From: Acridotheres tristis
Taxonomy: Eukaryota > Chordata > Aves > Passeriformes > Sturnidae
Length of the DNA: 64,000 nt
NCBI GenBank assembly: GCA_037013685.1
Contig: CM072887.1
Span: 89,982,347-90,046,346 of the forward strand
Reading direction: 5' to 3'
Each line of letters opens with the position of its first letter. Positions within the stretch are counted from its first letter, which is position 1. The notes under the pieces were generated by a model. That model did no database searches. It saw only the letters and a list, made by a program, of their open reading frames with translations, and was not told where the DNA came from. Both the position numbers and the translations under genes were made by a program. Shown here piece after piece: positions 37,114 through 50,643 of the stretch.

Positions 37114-40100
37114 TTACTCTAGTTTTACACTTTCAGTGTTTAATTTACCAAGTTCTCAAAATTAGGGCACTTTTCTTCTAAGAAGTGCCCCAACATGAAG
37201 CTCTGCTTATTACATAATTAACTATGGATCCTATTTTTGAAACATTAAAAATAAGATCAGACAGTAGCACCAATGTATTTCTAAATAACTATTTAGGATT
37301 CTTTCTAGGGTGACAGCAAAAGTATTTAGAATAGCATATTCAGCAAATTTCATTCAGATTTATGTATTCCTTTATTAATTCTTAGATACATCACTATTCC
37401 GTATATACGTATTTGTACCTAAGCTTAACAGCATATACTAATACTCTGCCTGATTCAGGAATATATTGATACATTTATTAGTAAATAAATTAATTCCCTT
37501 TTTTAAAAAAAAAAAATGCTGCTTGAATGTTATTCAAACAGAAGCATTCATACAACTGTTCATTTTCTGTTTCATTTTCTACACCACCTCTTTAACAAAT
37601 AAAGGAGTTCACTATATAGGTTCAAAGAGATAGTACTGTTTTTGTTTTTAGATTATGATAGCAAATGCATGCAGATTTTGTATTTCTTTTATTAAAGGAA
37701 GCTTATTTAAAAAAAAATGTACATACCTGTTTTAATACTTGACACTGTCAAAGTCTTAGTGCTAGATGTTGCACAGGTCTTAAAATTTCTTATTTATGGA
37801 CTAAGACTGTGTTTTGACACAGAAGCTGTAAATGGCAGTTATTTGCATTGGTGTGTAAACTACCACAATTTCATTATACTTGCAGAAAAAATATTGATAC
37901 ATCTGAGTAAGGATACTAAAGATTTTGGGCAATTATGTCAATACTGTAGATAAAAAAATATGAACAGAAATGTACTTATGTAGAAATAGTCTCAAAAAAA
38001 TATTTCATTCATTTTTACTGACCTAAAAACTTTGGCCATGGGCTACTTGTGTATTTATTCAAATTCAGAGCTACCTTTAGATGCATTCATATTTATATTC
38101 CCATGCTCCGTCATACAATAAAGAAAGTAAAGTATGGTCTCTTCCAATGAAATCAGATTATTAATTTCAGGTTTGCATGATTTCTCACTGTCAAATATTG
38201 ATACAACAAAATGTATCTCTAGAACTCTGATACTGCTTGAAAACAATAGGAAAAAAATAAAAAGGTTGGAACTGGAACTCAGTTCCATGTAAAACTGGGA
38301 GTTTGCTGAATTCCTTTCTAGAGGTTGAAATAATTATAAAAAAAGTAGGATTAAAACTGTAGCTTGAAATTGGCTTGCTAGATCACTTTTGAGTCTCAGC
38401 TCTAATCTGATATTTAAGATATGACAATGGGCAGTCATAAAAGCTTGATGTAGATATTTGTTCCTAGTTCATTTCTGAGTCTGTTTAGTCTTGTATTATG
38501 ACAAACTGAATCTGAAGTCTCTTTTGTTTCACATTTTTATGCAGAATCATTCAGGAAATTGAACCTAAGTATTTCAGTAACTTTGTGCCTGTCATGCTGG
38601 TGAATTTAATCATAACCGTGTTGCATGCAATCATTAGCACGACCAACAAGCTTCACGGTGGACCATATAAGTGATTTCTCCTGTGGATACTATCACTAGA
38701 TCTTAAGCAACCCTGCAGAGTAGATTTGACTTCATTTTTAAATACTAGTCTAATTATCCCTACAGAGTAAATTGCATGGTATTTAGTTTGACTACTTTGA
38801 AAGCCTAAGATCTGAGACTGCTTTGCAGCAATTTAAAATTTGCATTTGCAGGGAGTTATTTAAACCAGATGTTTAACCACTGAATTGCTTTTATATCTCA
38901 ACTTTTCACCTAGATAGGAATATCCCTTATGAGTATATTGAGACAAATGGTAATTATTTTTACTTGGCAGATAGATGCTATTAATATTAAAACAAGAGAA
39001 ATATCTCAGTTTTAGTCAGTCAATTTTCCAGATCCTTGTAAAAATAACTCACTTGATGTTTTCACAAATAAGGATTTCTGAACTCTAGTATGTACAACAT
39101 GACATACAATGTTTGGTAAGATGAAACTAAAGCAACAGTAGAAGACAACTGACTTCCTTTAAAGAGGTATTCGCATGAAGTGATGTTGGTAATTCTTTTG
39201 GCTATTGAGCAAGTAATCCATGACATCAAGGCTGTAACTATCCCAGCATTTGTTAACATTAGCAGTGTTAACATCAACATAGATCTATGCTCATAAAACA
39301 AAGATAAGAAGCATGACCAAAGGGAGTCTCCTATCTCATTCAGACTTTTAAGTGTGAGGAAGTATCTGGGGGCTATTACTCACTGACCCTGGAATCAACT
39401 AGTAGAAATACAATGGAATATTTTTCTTTTTAAGTACACTATGGAGAAATGGCAGCTGTTTTTCTCAAGGCTCTCATTCTTCTAATCCATCCTTAAGAGG
39501 AAATCAATACAGTTTCTCTCAGAGGCTTTCAAGCCTGTCTCCTATGTCAGGTGGAAAGGAAAAAGAAGAAACAACTAGTTTCAAGAATAACAACAACAAG
39601 AAGAAACTTCAATATTCTGAAGACCTATCATCTTTCATATTAGACTTACTGTTTTCAAAGAAAAAAAATCATCCCCTCTCAGAATACTTACCTCATCATT
39701 TATGACTCACCTTCAAAAAATCTTTGCCTTCCCACCTGATCCTCTGTCACCAAGCTAGATAAATCAACAACTGAAACAATGCCCTCCTGCCTCCCTTCAT
39801 TTTTAAACCACTCTGAATGGTACGAGTTTTGTTATAGCCAAGAAATCACAGTGCAGCTTCTCTATTCCTGTACAGCAAGGAAAGCTCAAAGGTCTTCAAG
39901 TTGTTAATAATAAAGCCCTAAAAATAGAGACCCCAGATGACTTTTAAAAAATAAAAGCTAAGTGACAGAATTTATAGTAATTGAGTAATCCTTTGCAACT
40001 CTGAAATAATTTTCTAGCTCAACATTTCTGACCTAGAAATGAGTACTAATGTCATTTGCCCCTTAACTCTTCAGGTCAAAATCCCAAGATTGATTCTTTC

Positions 40101-43100
40101 AATTTTTTTAGAGAAATCTAGTCTCAGAGTCTTGTAACATTAAAACCATAAACACTTAGTGATGTTTAAAGAAATATGCTTACTTGCAGTACAAATAAAA
40201 GTAATTCTACTTACATATAGGCTGTGTTTTTCCTCTTCTGCATAAAAGCTCTTGTTGCCTTTCCAATGTCCTTCTAAAAGAAGGAAGTGGAAAGACAAGA
40301 TAAGAAAGTAGAGGTGTAGAAGGAGAAATGAACTGGAAGTACACAATAGCTAATAAGAGCTATTTTGCAACGTTGTGCCTTCTGTGAATTTTTATATGAA
40401 ATCTCTGGGAGCCTCGAAAAGGAAAAGCTTTTATTGTTAAAGAGTTAATATACTATTCAAGAGATATGTCTTTCTTGATTTCCATCTGAAAAAAATCTCA
40501 TTACGGCTTCTGAATGCATATTTTGCTTCTTTTTGGATGACCAGCTTTTATCTAAATATGGTACTGTGACTTTCAGTAGAATGGTCATTATTGTAAAGAA
40601 GTTAGGCAGTTAAAGGTCCAGTTCTGAGAAAGAACAAGAATAAAACTAGAAAGTAAAATATGGTGCTTCATATTCTGGTTTATCAGTCAGCTTAGTCTGG
40701 GAGTCTGGGAGGTCTGGACCTCAGTGGGTAAGATTCATAAATGAATGTTCAGATTTTCAACAGTGAACCATACTGTATCTAAATGAAGGATGCTGTCCTG
40801 CTTCCAGCATTAAAATGATGTAGTAAAGTTGTTGGACATGGCTGATAAAACAAAGCAATAGTACTGAAAGGATTTTTTTGCCCCTGAGACTTATGTTATT
40901 TTTACCTCTTAACTATGTTTGATGTTGGAAAATACATTCAGATGTGTAATTGCTTTGTGTTTTCTTCAAAATAGGTTTTTAATTTAAGATTACTCATATA
41001 TGAGGCTGAACAACTTGGAAGGGAATAATTTTGCTTCCAAATGTTTTTGTCCAAACGCATCTTAAATGTTGATCTTATTCAAAAAATGTTTCCTGTTTCT
41101 GCAGAATGCTCCTTATGTGCCTTCCTGGGGCTTTGTGCACCTACTAGGAAGCAGTGATGTTACAGGGCTCTTTCTGAGAATGTGTGACCTGCGTGCTTTT
41201 GAAAAGGGATTGAAAATTTGTAGCAGATGGGATAATGCTTCAAAATTTTGATTCTGAAGGAGAATCTATAGAAGGCAATAAAAGCTCTTCATAATACCTT
41301 GCTTTATTAAGGACATGCTTCTCTAAATTTTCATTACCATCAGGTAAACAGGTAACAGTAACAGAGTTAAAACAGAGACATTAATTCTCCGTGCTTTCAA
41401 AGCAATTTTGAATTTCACATCAAAATGTACATTTAATGAATTCTTGTATTTTGTGGGGCTTTTGTGGTGTAGTAGAATGCTACTCTCTTGTGCTGTTGTT
41501 ACTGACATTTTCTTTGAGAAACCTCTGACTGAGTGTCAGTGAGATCATGAATTAGAAGCTATATCAGGACCAACTTGTAATTAACTGACAAGATACAAAG
41601 GAAATTGTGCTGAGAATCCATATTGTCCATTGAATTAGCCAAAGTTTGCCAAATATGGCAACTGAATGAAGAACTATACGTTTCTCTCCCCTGTTGTAGC
41701 TGTTAATGAAAAATTACATTTTATACACGCTTTTTTGAACATAAAACTATACAAAAACAACTATAGAAAAACAACAGAAAAGAAAGATGAAACAATAATT
41801 ATCTGAAAGACCCAAAATGCAAAAATCTCAAATTTGTTTTTGAAGTAAAGTAGTATAATGGGAATACACTGGTGCATTTCCATGTGCAATATCATGTCAA
41901 GAAAATAGGCTTGGAGAAGGGGAACATGAAGATGAAGCAGCACAGATATTGTGGACAGTAAAATTGATCACCATGGCTCAAAAAAGCATAATAGACAAAA
42001 GCATTCCATAAAGGTTTATTTTGTATTGCCATGAGAATCACTTACTGACATGAAATCTCTCTCACTTCTCTGCAGCAGCAGAAAAACATTCCCAAAGAGC
42101 ATGGTAAAATCCAAATTGTTTTCCATCTTTCAGGACACGATGCATACTTCCCTCTGTTTTATGTCCTTAACATCATAGAATGTATGTACCTAAAATAGAG
42201 TTCAAGCTAGTGAAAAAAAAAATTATAGAAGACCCGATTTTTAATTTGTGCCTCTTACCTAAATTAAAAAATATTTAAATTCAGTGTGTGCATTTCTTAT
42301 ACTGTATCTTACGAAAATTTGAAATCCCCCTTGACTGAAAATTCTGACATTTAAAATCTTGATTTAATTATGAATGAAAACAAACCCAACCTTAATTTAC
42401 CTATGAAGAACTATCCAGAAAAATAGTTAATATTTAATATTAAGATTTAGGATCCTCTGAAAAATTACTTCAGGTTCATCAGAGAAGTACTTGCAGCAAG
42501 ACTGAACAATTACAGCATACTAGCTTGATCCTTCCTGTAGTGATTTTAAAAAGTAATTTCATTGCCTGCTATTTTATGATCTTTCAGTTACAAGAGACCT
42601 CTTGATGCAGTGTGGATGCCATTTTGCTGTGCTTGATGACATTACAGTGCCTTGTGTAGTTATTCCTGAGATGACTCCCAATCTGTCTGTTTTGTTGTGC
42701 AAAGTTCTTTGCAAGGCATCACATTTGCACCTGTGATAATGTCCAGGTGCTTTGGTTGACTTGTAATCTCTCCTGAGCAAATGCATCATTGCAGACAAGA
42801 GAAGCACCTAATTTCAGTGGAAAACAAATCCCAGTTATTCTGTCAGCTACTCAAAAGCAATTTGTTACCCATGTAGACTTCTTCTTTAGCAAGTAGGTCA
42901 AAACTGTCCAAATTTGAGTCCCCAACATGTGTTTTATAAGTAAATATTTTCAAAAAGTGAGAACATCTACTATTTCTTGTTAGTCTTACAAAAATTCAGC
43001 AATTCCCCATGCACTTACATAATTGATTTTTGGTCGTGTACTTTGAAAATGCTGATTGTCTAGAATATGGATATTATACATATTTATAATATACATGCAA

Positions 43101-45929
43101 GAGGTATTGATATTCATTGGTACAACTCCATGGGCCACAGTAAAGGCACCAAAAAAAATTATACTAAAACATTTTTATAATTGCCATAAAATAATGTTTT
43201 GATAACCTTTCATAAAATCTAATACATGAAGTTGAGTCATGTGAAAACTAGTTCATGTTCTTTTTTTCTCTACTTATTTATATCTCTGTATATGACTGGC
43301 TTCTTTTCAGGGTTGAAAGGGAGGATTCACTAAACTAAGTGCAGTCTTAGCTTCTGAATATTAGGCTCCTTTAAAGTCACTACAAATTAATGTAGTATTT
43401 TTATATTAAAAAACCCCTCAATTGCATTGTTTCTGTTTCTCTCCCTTAACATGAAAAATAAGCACAGAGTGATAAGTTTATATGTGAAGATTGATACAGG
43501 AGATGTCTAAAGTTAAGTCAGCTGAATTGCCCAAAGTTTCAAAACTTTGCCTTGACCTGCCCTAGCATGGAAGGCTTGTGCCAGAGCCTAGAAAAACTCC
43601 CTGATGGTGCAGAGACCTTTGCGAGTGAGTTTTTCAGGTGATCATACAAGATGTGATTGGAATCAGCTTGGCATTGATCAGCCAGCTGATGGCTTTTTTA
43701 TACACACAGGAGGAGTGAATTTAGTACTAGATTTTTTGTTTTCTTGCTTTAGGGAACAGCAGCTACTTTTAAAACAAGGCAGTATTCCAAAATTATACAT
43801 ATTTAAATGAAATTTTTAATGCTTGCTTCAGCACAAAAATCTAAATATATTTTGCACAGCAATTTTTTTTATTATCCCTTTCTGCAACTGTGAAAAACAG
43901 ATCTGTTTTAAAAGTTACAAGAGTGTATTTCATCTTTTTGTGATCTGGGATACAATATAAAGAGGAATGCTTCTGTGCTTGATGGCATCCATTGTTCTTG
44001 GATGAGCAATAGGCACAAAAAGTTTGCTGCCAGAATTTCAAGAGAACATGAGATCATTGATCAGTTCCTGAATCTTGGACTGCTGAATGAGCATGATGAA
44101 AAGATGTAGTCGATCATTTGTCAGTAAGCAAACTAAAGAATTGACCATCTTAAGGGCTTCCCTCAGCTGATAATCAGGTTTATGAAGAGAATATGCTACC
44201 CTACTAGTAACTTAACTGTGAATCCACGGACAGCACATAATCTGTGTGATATCTTAATGGTGTTGTCTTGTTGTAAACAAAAATTTGTTATTTTAAATAT
44301 AGTTTAACATTGGGTAGTTAACATTTTAGCACTGGGAAAAATCAACAGAATTCATTTATCTATTTAATTATTTGGTCAAAGGTATCACTTTTACTGAAAT
44401 TGGAGTATCTTTAAACATTGGAAAGAAAACCTATACTTACCTATTTTCCTAATGTAAAAATGTGTGTATTTTCTGTAAAATGTAATTATGGTCTCTTGTG
44501 TTCACGGACAGCATCTTTTAAAGATCAAAGAAACAATCAAACATAAGTTCCTGGTATTTTTCCAGAGGAAAATTTAAATTCTAATGCAATTGGGTTAATA
44601 CTTTAAAGGAGTACTGAAATTATGTGTAATCACTGTAATTTTCACATTCTTTTCTTTAAAGATACTTTTGTAGCTCTAAATCCAAAGAAGGGGAAGAATT
44701 TTGAGAATATCCATATTCATCAAGGACCAGACCTTAATGTGTATTTTTGAACATTACTTTTTTATTGTTTGCTTGAGAGGTGCCAGACTAGGCTCTGAAT
44801 GCTTTGAATTACTTTCAGCTATGTTTTCAGATTTGAACTGCAATTCTTCTAAGGTTTGTGATTGCTGTTTCTAGTGAAAATTAGTAAAGAAAAGTGCTAC
44901 TATTCCAAGTGCTATACAAATAATCGTATCAAAAGAAGTGCAGAAGGATTAATTTGTCACTTCAATGCTGTATCTTTATGTCGGTTGAAATTCGCATGCA
45001 TGGCAACGAAAGGTTTTGCATTTTACAGATGAAGGAATTTTTTCTTTGACCTTGCCTTGTTTTCTGTGCAGCAAACCTATGATACTAAAATTCTTCGCAT
45101 TTTTTATTCCTCAGGGTTACCTGTAGCTCTATTTCATAGGCAGCTGGAAATTCACATCAACTGTTATGTGTGTAATAGCATTCAATACTATCAACTCTCA
45201 CTCATATTTTGTGTGCATAAAAATACTGAGCTTTTGGTTTGCAGCTCAGTTTATACCAGTCTGTAATGACTGGGAGAGCTGCAACTCTGCCTTATGTCCA
45301 TGCTGCCTGGAGGAAATGAGTGTCTTCTTTAGGTGGCTGTTTTTCCCTTCAGCCCATCTCCTAAAACTGATCTCTCAGTCAGTGTAGCTAAAAGGGGCAG
45401 AGAATGCTTCCCCATTCTTTTTCATTGCTCCTTTCCTGTCAAAACTTGACAGGTTTCTCTCTTAAAACACCATTGACCCACTTCCTCTTTCATACTGTCA
45501 ATACCAGAAGTTTCCATTTCCTCTCCTACCTGCCAGCTTGGGAATAGTCTGATGGGAATCACTGGTGCAAGGCTTTTTTTATCTGCCTCCTGACACATTC
45601 TTGAGGAAAAAAAAGAAGAAAGGGAGAGAGTATCTCTTGTGGCTGTGTTCCAAACACCTGAGACAAGGTGGTGAAGCTGACCTTAGAGCTGATGACAGAC
45701 TTGTCAAAACTAAGGAAAAATGTTGAGATCTACAGAGCACAGTGATTGCTAATCAGTAAATGGATTTATGATAGTTTCTGCAAGAAAAGAAAATTAATTA
45801 TATTACTCATATTTGCATTAGTGAGCAACAGAAATTTTCTGAATGTTGGTTACTTACAGTATCGTAAAACTTAAATGGAATAAAGCAATATTTTCTTTTA
45901 ATTCTCATGGTCTATGAAAAATATGCTTG

Positions 45930-46045
45930 TTTGGGGGTTTTGAGGGTTTCTTTTTAGGGGGAGGGGGTGCATATGGAAGGTTTCTATGGGGATTTGGGTT
46001 TGTTTTTTTTTTCTTTGGAGGGGTGGAGGGGATGCTTCTGGGGTT
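45930..46045 (+). repeat. G-rich, strand-asymmetric patch (possible G-quadruplex)
   Basis: The plus strand is almost free of C over this stretch and carries many G runs of three to five, including GGGGGAGGGGG near 45957-45967 and GGGGTGGAGGGG near 46019-46031, separated by T-rich spacers. The runs could support one or more G-quadruplexes, although some loops are longer than in the standard model. A C13 run follows at 46145-46157 on the same strand. Confidence 0.6.
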
Positions 46046-46144
46046 TTATTTTACTTTGTTTTGTTTTCCCAAAGAGAAAGGGATCTGCTCTGGAACTTTT
46101 CATTTGTATGTTTGTTTGCTTTGAAATTTGTGGAGATGATAATT

Positions 46145-46157
46145 CCCCCCCCCCCCC
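46145..46157. repeat. C13 homopolymer run
   Basis: Thirteen consecutive C residues, so G13 on the minus strand. Long C/G homopolymers are rare, unstable in length and error-prone in sequencing, so the exact count should be treated with caution. Confidence 0.9.
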
Positions 46158-46183
46158 TTAATTTATAGTCTGCAGGATATACT

Positions 46184-46217
46184 AATATGTCATAATTGTA
46201 TAATAGTATGACATATT
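46184..46217. repeat. 11-bp perfect inverted repeat
   Basis: AATATGTCATA at 46184-46194 is matched exactly by its reverse complement at 46207-46217 across a 12-base loop. It lies just after the C13 run. It could be a remnant of a small DNA transposon end or a chance palindrome. Confidence 0.8.
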
Positions 46218-49200
46218 GTTTGAAAGTTTTATGATGGTTCATATTATTGTGGGTTTTGTAAGGCTTTTGTTTGCCAAAACACATTGTTACATAGTATCTT
46301 CGACTAACAAGTAATGGTATCATCCTTTATGTTTTTAGGGAAGAGTATAAGGATATCTGGAAGCTTAAGTGAGGCCATGAAAAAAAAAAAAAGGTGACAT
46401 TTTAAGTAATGCAATTATTTCAAGTCACTTATGATTTTTAGAAGCTTGAAGTCATTAGTCCTCAATGCCAAAGGCTGTTGTGATGGTGCATTATCTCCTC
46501 CTTTTTCCATGCCACAGTGTGATCTGAGAAATGCTTGTTGGGTCTGTGTAACAGCTGAAAAACTTAAATCCAAGAATTATTCATCTGGTGACTAAAAATA
46601 TGAATTGGTGTATATGCTCTACGGGAGGCATTTGATTTAGCTTCTATGGGGACACGATTTTCCCTGATGTGCTCAAGTAACAGAATCAGGCCTTTAACTG
46701 ATAAGAAAGGATTTTTAGTGGTAAGGAGAAGAGAATTCTTTATAGCTTAAGTGCTCATCATGGCGATGCTTTCCTTTACTATCAGTTATGTTTTGGACTG
46801 AGGGTTGTGCTTGTGGCCTCTTGTCTGCTGATAATATTTGTATTTATGTACCTTAACCTTCATTAACAGTAATAAGCCTATCTGTTTTATTTGCGAAGGT
46901 TTTAAGTGGCATTTTGTGTTTTTAACTTAGGCCTCAAAAGAGTTGCATATAATTTAAAAGCAATATTCAGGCTTTTCGGAGCTCTTTTCTTTCATCTACA
47001 TTTTAATGCCCCAGTGGAAAGAAAGCATTTAAAGATGTGCATTATTCACCTATTCATTACTGAAGTGTCATGTTAATAAATAATACCTATCAAAGTAAAG
47101 AGGTTTTTGCTGGTTTCTTTAGCCATTCTCAGAAAATACTGAATGTAATTTTTCTTATGATTATATACTGAAAACCTATAATGACTGTAGAAGTTTTCAT
47201 CCTACCATGAAGATATTGCTGATACTGTATTTCATCTGTATAGTACATTAAGCACAATCATCTATGAGGACATTTCTAGCAAAGTTACAGTGCAGGGAAA
47301 TATTTATGTTTGTCACAAATTGGATGATTTTGGAAAGTAAAGTAAAAGGATTCTATAAATCTTTACTTTTGAAACAAATAAAATTATTAGTCTTCTATAG
47401 TAACTTTATAACTGAGATGAAACTTTGACCTTGCACTTGGAAACAATGTTAGCAGTGTAATCACTTTACTTACTTATTGGTGAGGAAAGTTCCCTAGAAA
47501 ACTAATTTCCTACTTGCTATTTCTTCTCCAAATAGAAAATTACTACCTCATACACTGAAGGGGTGCAATTACAGATAGTAACTGGAACACATCTTCATGA
47601 AAAACTAATCTGAGTTCTGCAGGTTGGGACCAATTATTTAAGCTCACAAAATAAAGAGAGAGAGAAAAAAAGAAAAACATCATGATGGGAAAGGCTTGCA
47701 AAATAGGGTTCCTATTCACTGGCAGGTGAACTGAGACTTACTGCATGTGAGCCATTAAATTGTAATGGAATCTTCTTATGTCTCTTACAGTAGACAAGCA
47801 GCTGTCTGCTGCAGAGGATAAACTTGTTTCTGTCTTCCATTCTTTTCTCTGCTTCCAAGTCAAAATGGGTAAACCAGCCCATCTGTATTTTTGCTGCTTA
47901 AGAGACCACTCTGTATTTGTCACTGATCGAGTACTCAGAGATCATACTCAGTACATGGACTGTGGCTTTTATTACTTATTGGAGGTGAGATATTTCTTCC
48001 TTGACACACTTTGATGTGATTCTTAGTAAACACGAGCATGGATGAGCTGCTCAACATCCATCTATGTGTCAGTTCCATCAGCATTTAAAAAGATAAGTAG
48101 CATTTGCTTATCGCTGTGAATTTTTTGAAACTGGGGGAAAGCTTGCCATATGAAAAACTTCTGAAAGTGAAGTAGGAGTCTGCTAAGGGGAAGAGCCAGG
48201 ACTTATTTTGTACTTGGAAAGGTGGAGTTCTTTTCTACTGATCTCATCATGCCGACAGAAATACATAGGACTAATGTGTGGTATCTGATACAGATCTCAC
48301 AAAACTGTAAATGAATTCTCACTTACTCATCTGCTGCTTTGCAATGTGAAAATCCAACGTATTAAAGCATCAGGAATCTACAGCAGGCTGTTCATCTGAG
48401 ATTTGGATGCTGATTCATAAGCTTCTCAGCTCATTTGGAAAATCTGGTGTATGTACTTCCATTTGCCCATTTGGATGCAATCTATCAGTATTTATAATTA
48501 GAGGCTCAGCTGTTTTACTGAGGCCAAGAAAGAAAAAAATAGAAATATATACCCACAGAAAAATAATATATTGGAACGTTTGAGACCTGTTCTTATACTC
48601 TAGCAGAAAAATTAAAGAAATAAAAACAAAAAGGCTACAGGAAATGCTAAAATGTTTTGGAAGGAGTAAGGTTAACAATGCTTTCACCATCATGAAGCTT
48701 CAATGAACCAATTTTATGCAACTTCTCATACAGGATATCAATATAGGAAGATGAAATCAAGGAAGAGATGTTCCCTTTCTTGTTTTCAGCAATGTCTTTC
48801 ATAAGGTTAGCATATTATCTCTTTGTGATTGTAGGATTTTCCACACTGCTAAAAATGCCAAGTGAAATGAAAATGGGAGATTTGCTTCTGTCCACACTGA
48901 ATCCAGCACTCCTGATTTGGCTCAGAAGAGTGGTGAATGTCAGAGAAAAGTTGAAGCCAAGATCTTGGATGTGGTTAAAAATGCAATTCCTAATAGAAAG
49001 AAAAAGAGTCAGCATAGAAGAAAATCCTGGAAAGGAGGGATTTTACTTAAGCTGACTTATGTCTAAGCATTAAGACAGTTAAATTAGAACTTTTAAATTA
49101 CCTAAGTGCTGATGCATCCCTGCAGCGATGGCTCTGAGTCATGTGGGCTGTGAGCTGAAGGTGGGAGGATGGCACTCGTGTGATGCAGTGTGTGGCACAG

Positions 49201-49903
49201 CTTGGGGGTAATGAATCCTTTTAAGCCCTCTAGCTTTCTGAAAGCAGATTCCGAGAGTGAAATTTAAAAATCTGACTATTCTGAGCTCTGACTTTCTCTT
49301 GTTCTGTACTGAATAAAGCTAACTCATGCTAGCCAGACCTAGGATAACCTTTTACTGTGCTTTTAATCTGCATGCAGTAGAGAAAAACCCGGTTAGCTGG
49401 AACCAATGGTACTACTGGTGTGGAGAGGAAAGAGATAGAAAAGGAAGGGTTTGAGGAAAGAAATCCTTGGAAAAATTCTTCAGGACTATCCAGTGAGTTA
49501 GTTATTACCTGTTCAGCTTTAACTTCATATTTAAATGGAGAAGCTGCAATGTTAGTACACATATATATAGAATATGTATGTTAACAGTCATGATTTTGGT
49601 GCATCTATTTGCTAGATGCCATGATCAGAAACATTTATTGGTTCCCAATTCTGATGTAACTGCAATTCTTCGAAATTTTTTTGACATTCATAGGAATACC
49701 AATGGAACAATGACAATTTCTGATTTCATCAGCAAAAACTTTTCTGTGATTTTACTATTCCATGCCCTGCAGAGAAAAGAAAAAAAAAATTGTCATCTTC
49801 CTCAGTATCAAAGCAGTTGTGTAAATATCCAAACCTGACCTAAATTTGAGGGAAAACAAGTGTTTTTTTGGTTTGGTTTGGGGTTTTTTTGCTTTCTTTA
49901 TGA

Positions 49904-49951
49904 TTTGATAATGCTGGGGCCAAGTTTGATAATGCTGGAGCCAAGTTTGAT
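49904..49951. repeat. 21-bp tandem repeat, about 2.3 copies
   Basis: The unit TTTGATAATGCTGGGGCCAAG at 49904-49924 is repeated at 49925-49945 with one difference, and a third copy begins with TTTGAT at 49946. The unit is a multiple of three and is open on the minus strand, but no gene is recognisable around it. Confidence 0.93.
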
Positions 49952-50242
49952 GGGATGAAGAATACATAGTTCTTTAAAAAGGCTTACCATGCAATGAGTA
50001 TTGTTAGAAAAATGTGCGATTTTGTTTTTAAGGTGGTAGAAGCAATATTGTATGCATCCTAAGGGGCTCATAAGATGAGCCTTTTACTTATCATAATCAG
50101 CCACTCTTAGGGAAACTGATAAATGAATATCATATATATGCATTTTCTTGAGACACAATTTCCTTCTTAAAAAAAACCTAGTTGTGTACATCTCATGTGT
50201 TCTATGTATTCGTTTTTCAGGAAAGAACCTTTCTTTGACTTA

Positions 50243-50643
50243 TTTTGTGTCCTGGTTTCAAGGGTCTAAGAAAACCATTTCTGGGACTTCACAGCCAGTT
50301 TGAATAATGAGAGCTTTGATGGTTTATAAGAATTTATGGTGCAGAAATCTTATATAAGCCTACAATATATGATAACAGCTACATGTCTTCCTTCTGCAGA
50401 TGACCTCAAGTGTGTTAGCTAATCAAAAAATAAAAACAAAAAAAAAAAAAAAGCAGGAGCAGGAGCTTCTGAGCTGTTCATCTGTTTATACCAGTCTTTA
50501 AATCAGAGAAACACTACAGCCAAAGATGTGAAAAAGGCAGTGAAAAGACAGCTGTGTTAGCTGTCTTTATCTCATTTACACACAAGGAGGAGAAAGTGCA
50601 CCTCGTTAAAGGGAATCTTTAAGCTCTTATGCATTACATTTTG
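50243..50643 (+). mobile_element. Probable solo LTR (391 bp), family not recognised, with 5-bp target-site duplication
   Basis: The element spans 50248-50638, starting TGTCCTGGTTTCA and ending GCATTACA, with TGT...ACA ends. The five bases before it (TTTTG, 50243-50247) are repeated exactly after it (50639-50643). The start resembles that of common avian ERVL LTRs, but the body does not match one I remember. A TATATAAG element near 50351-50358 and an AATAAA within the A-rich stretch near 50430 are in plausible order for a plus-strand LTR. An inverted repeat of 10 bp lies at 50544-50568. The flanking duplication is low in complexity, so a chance match cannot be excluded. Confidence 0.45.

Larger units (their letters stand above)
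30859..50242. other. AT-rich unique sequence, no gene recognised
   Basis: Nineteen kilobases with no recognisable gene, RNA gene or intact mobile element. Features inside it are small and listed separately: a 47-bp tandem duplication near 32.8 kb, a 13-bp duplication near 37.1 kb, a G-rich patch near 46 kb with a C13 run, an inverted repeat at 46.2 kb and a 21-bp tandem repeat at 49.9 kb. Two exon-like segments (41105-about 41300 and 47791-47984, plus strand) are described under the findings because nothing beyond splice-site and frame patterns supports them. Confidence 0.5.

Noticed and set aside
38540..38690. A stretch with the look of a conserved noncoding element (moderate GC, complex, no simple repeats)
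   Set aside because: Conservation cannot be judged from one sequence, and there is nothing positive in the bases themselves to support a call.
42172..42185. CATCATAGAATG resembling a CR1 3' terminus
   Set aside because: Only about a dozen bases match and nothing CR1-like follows.
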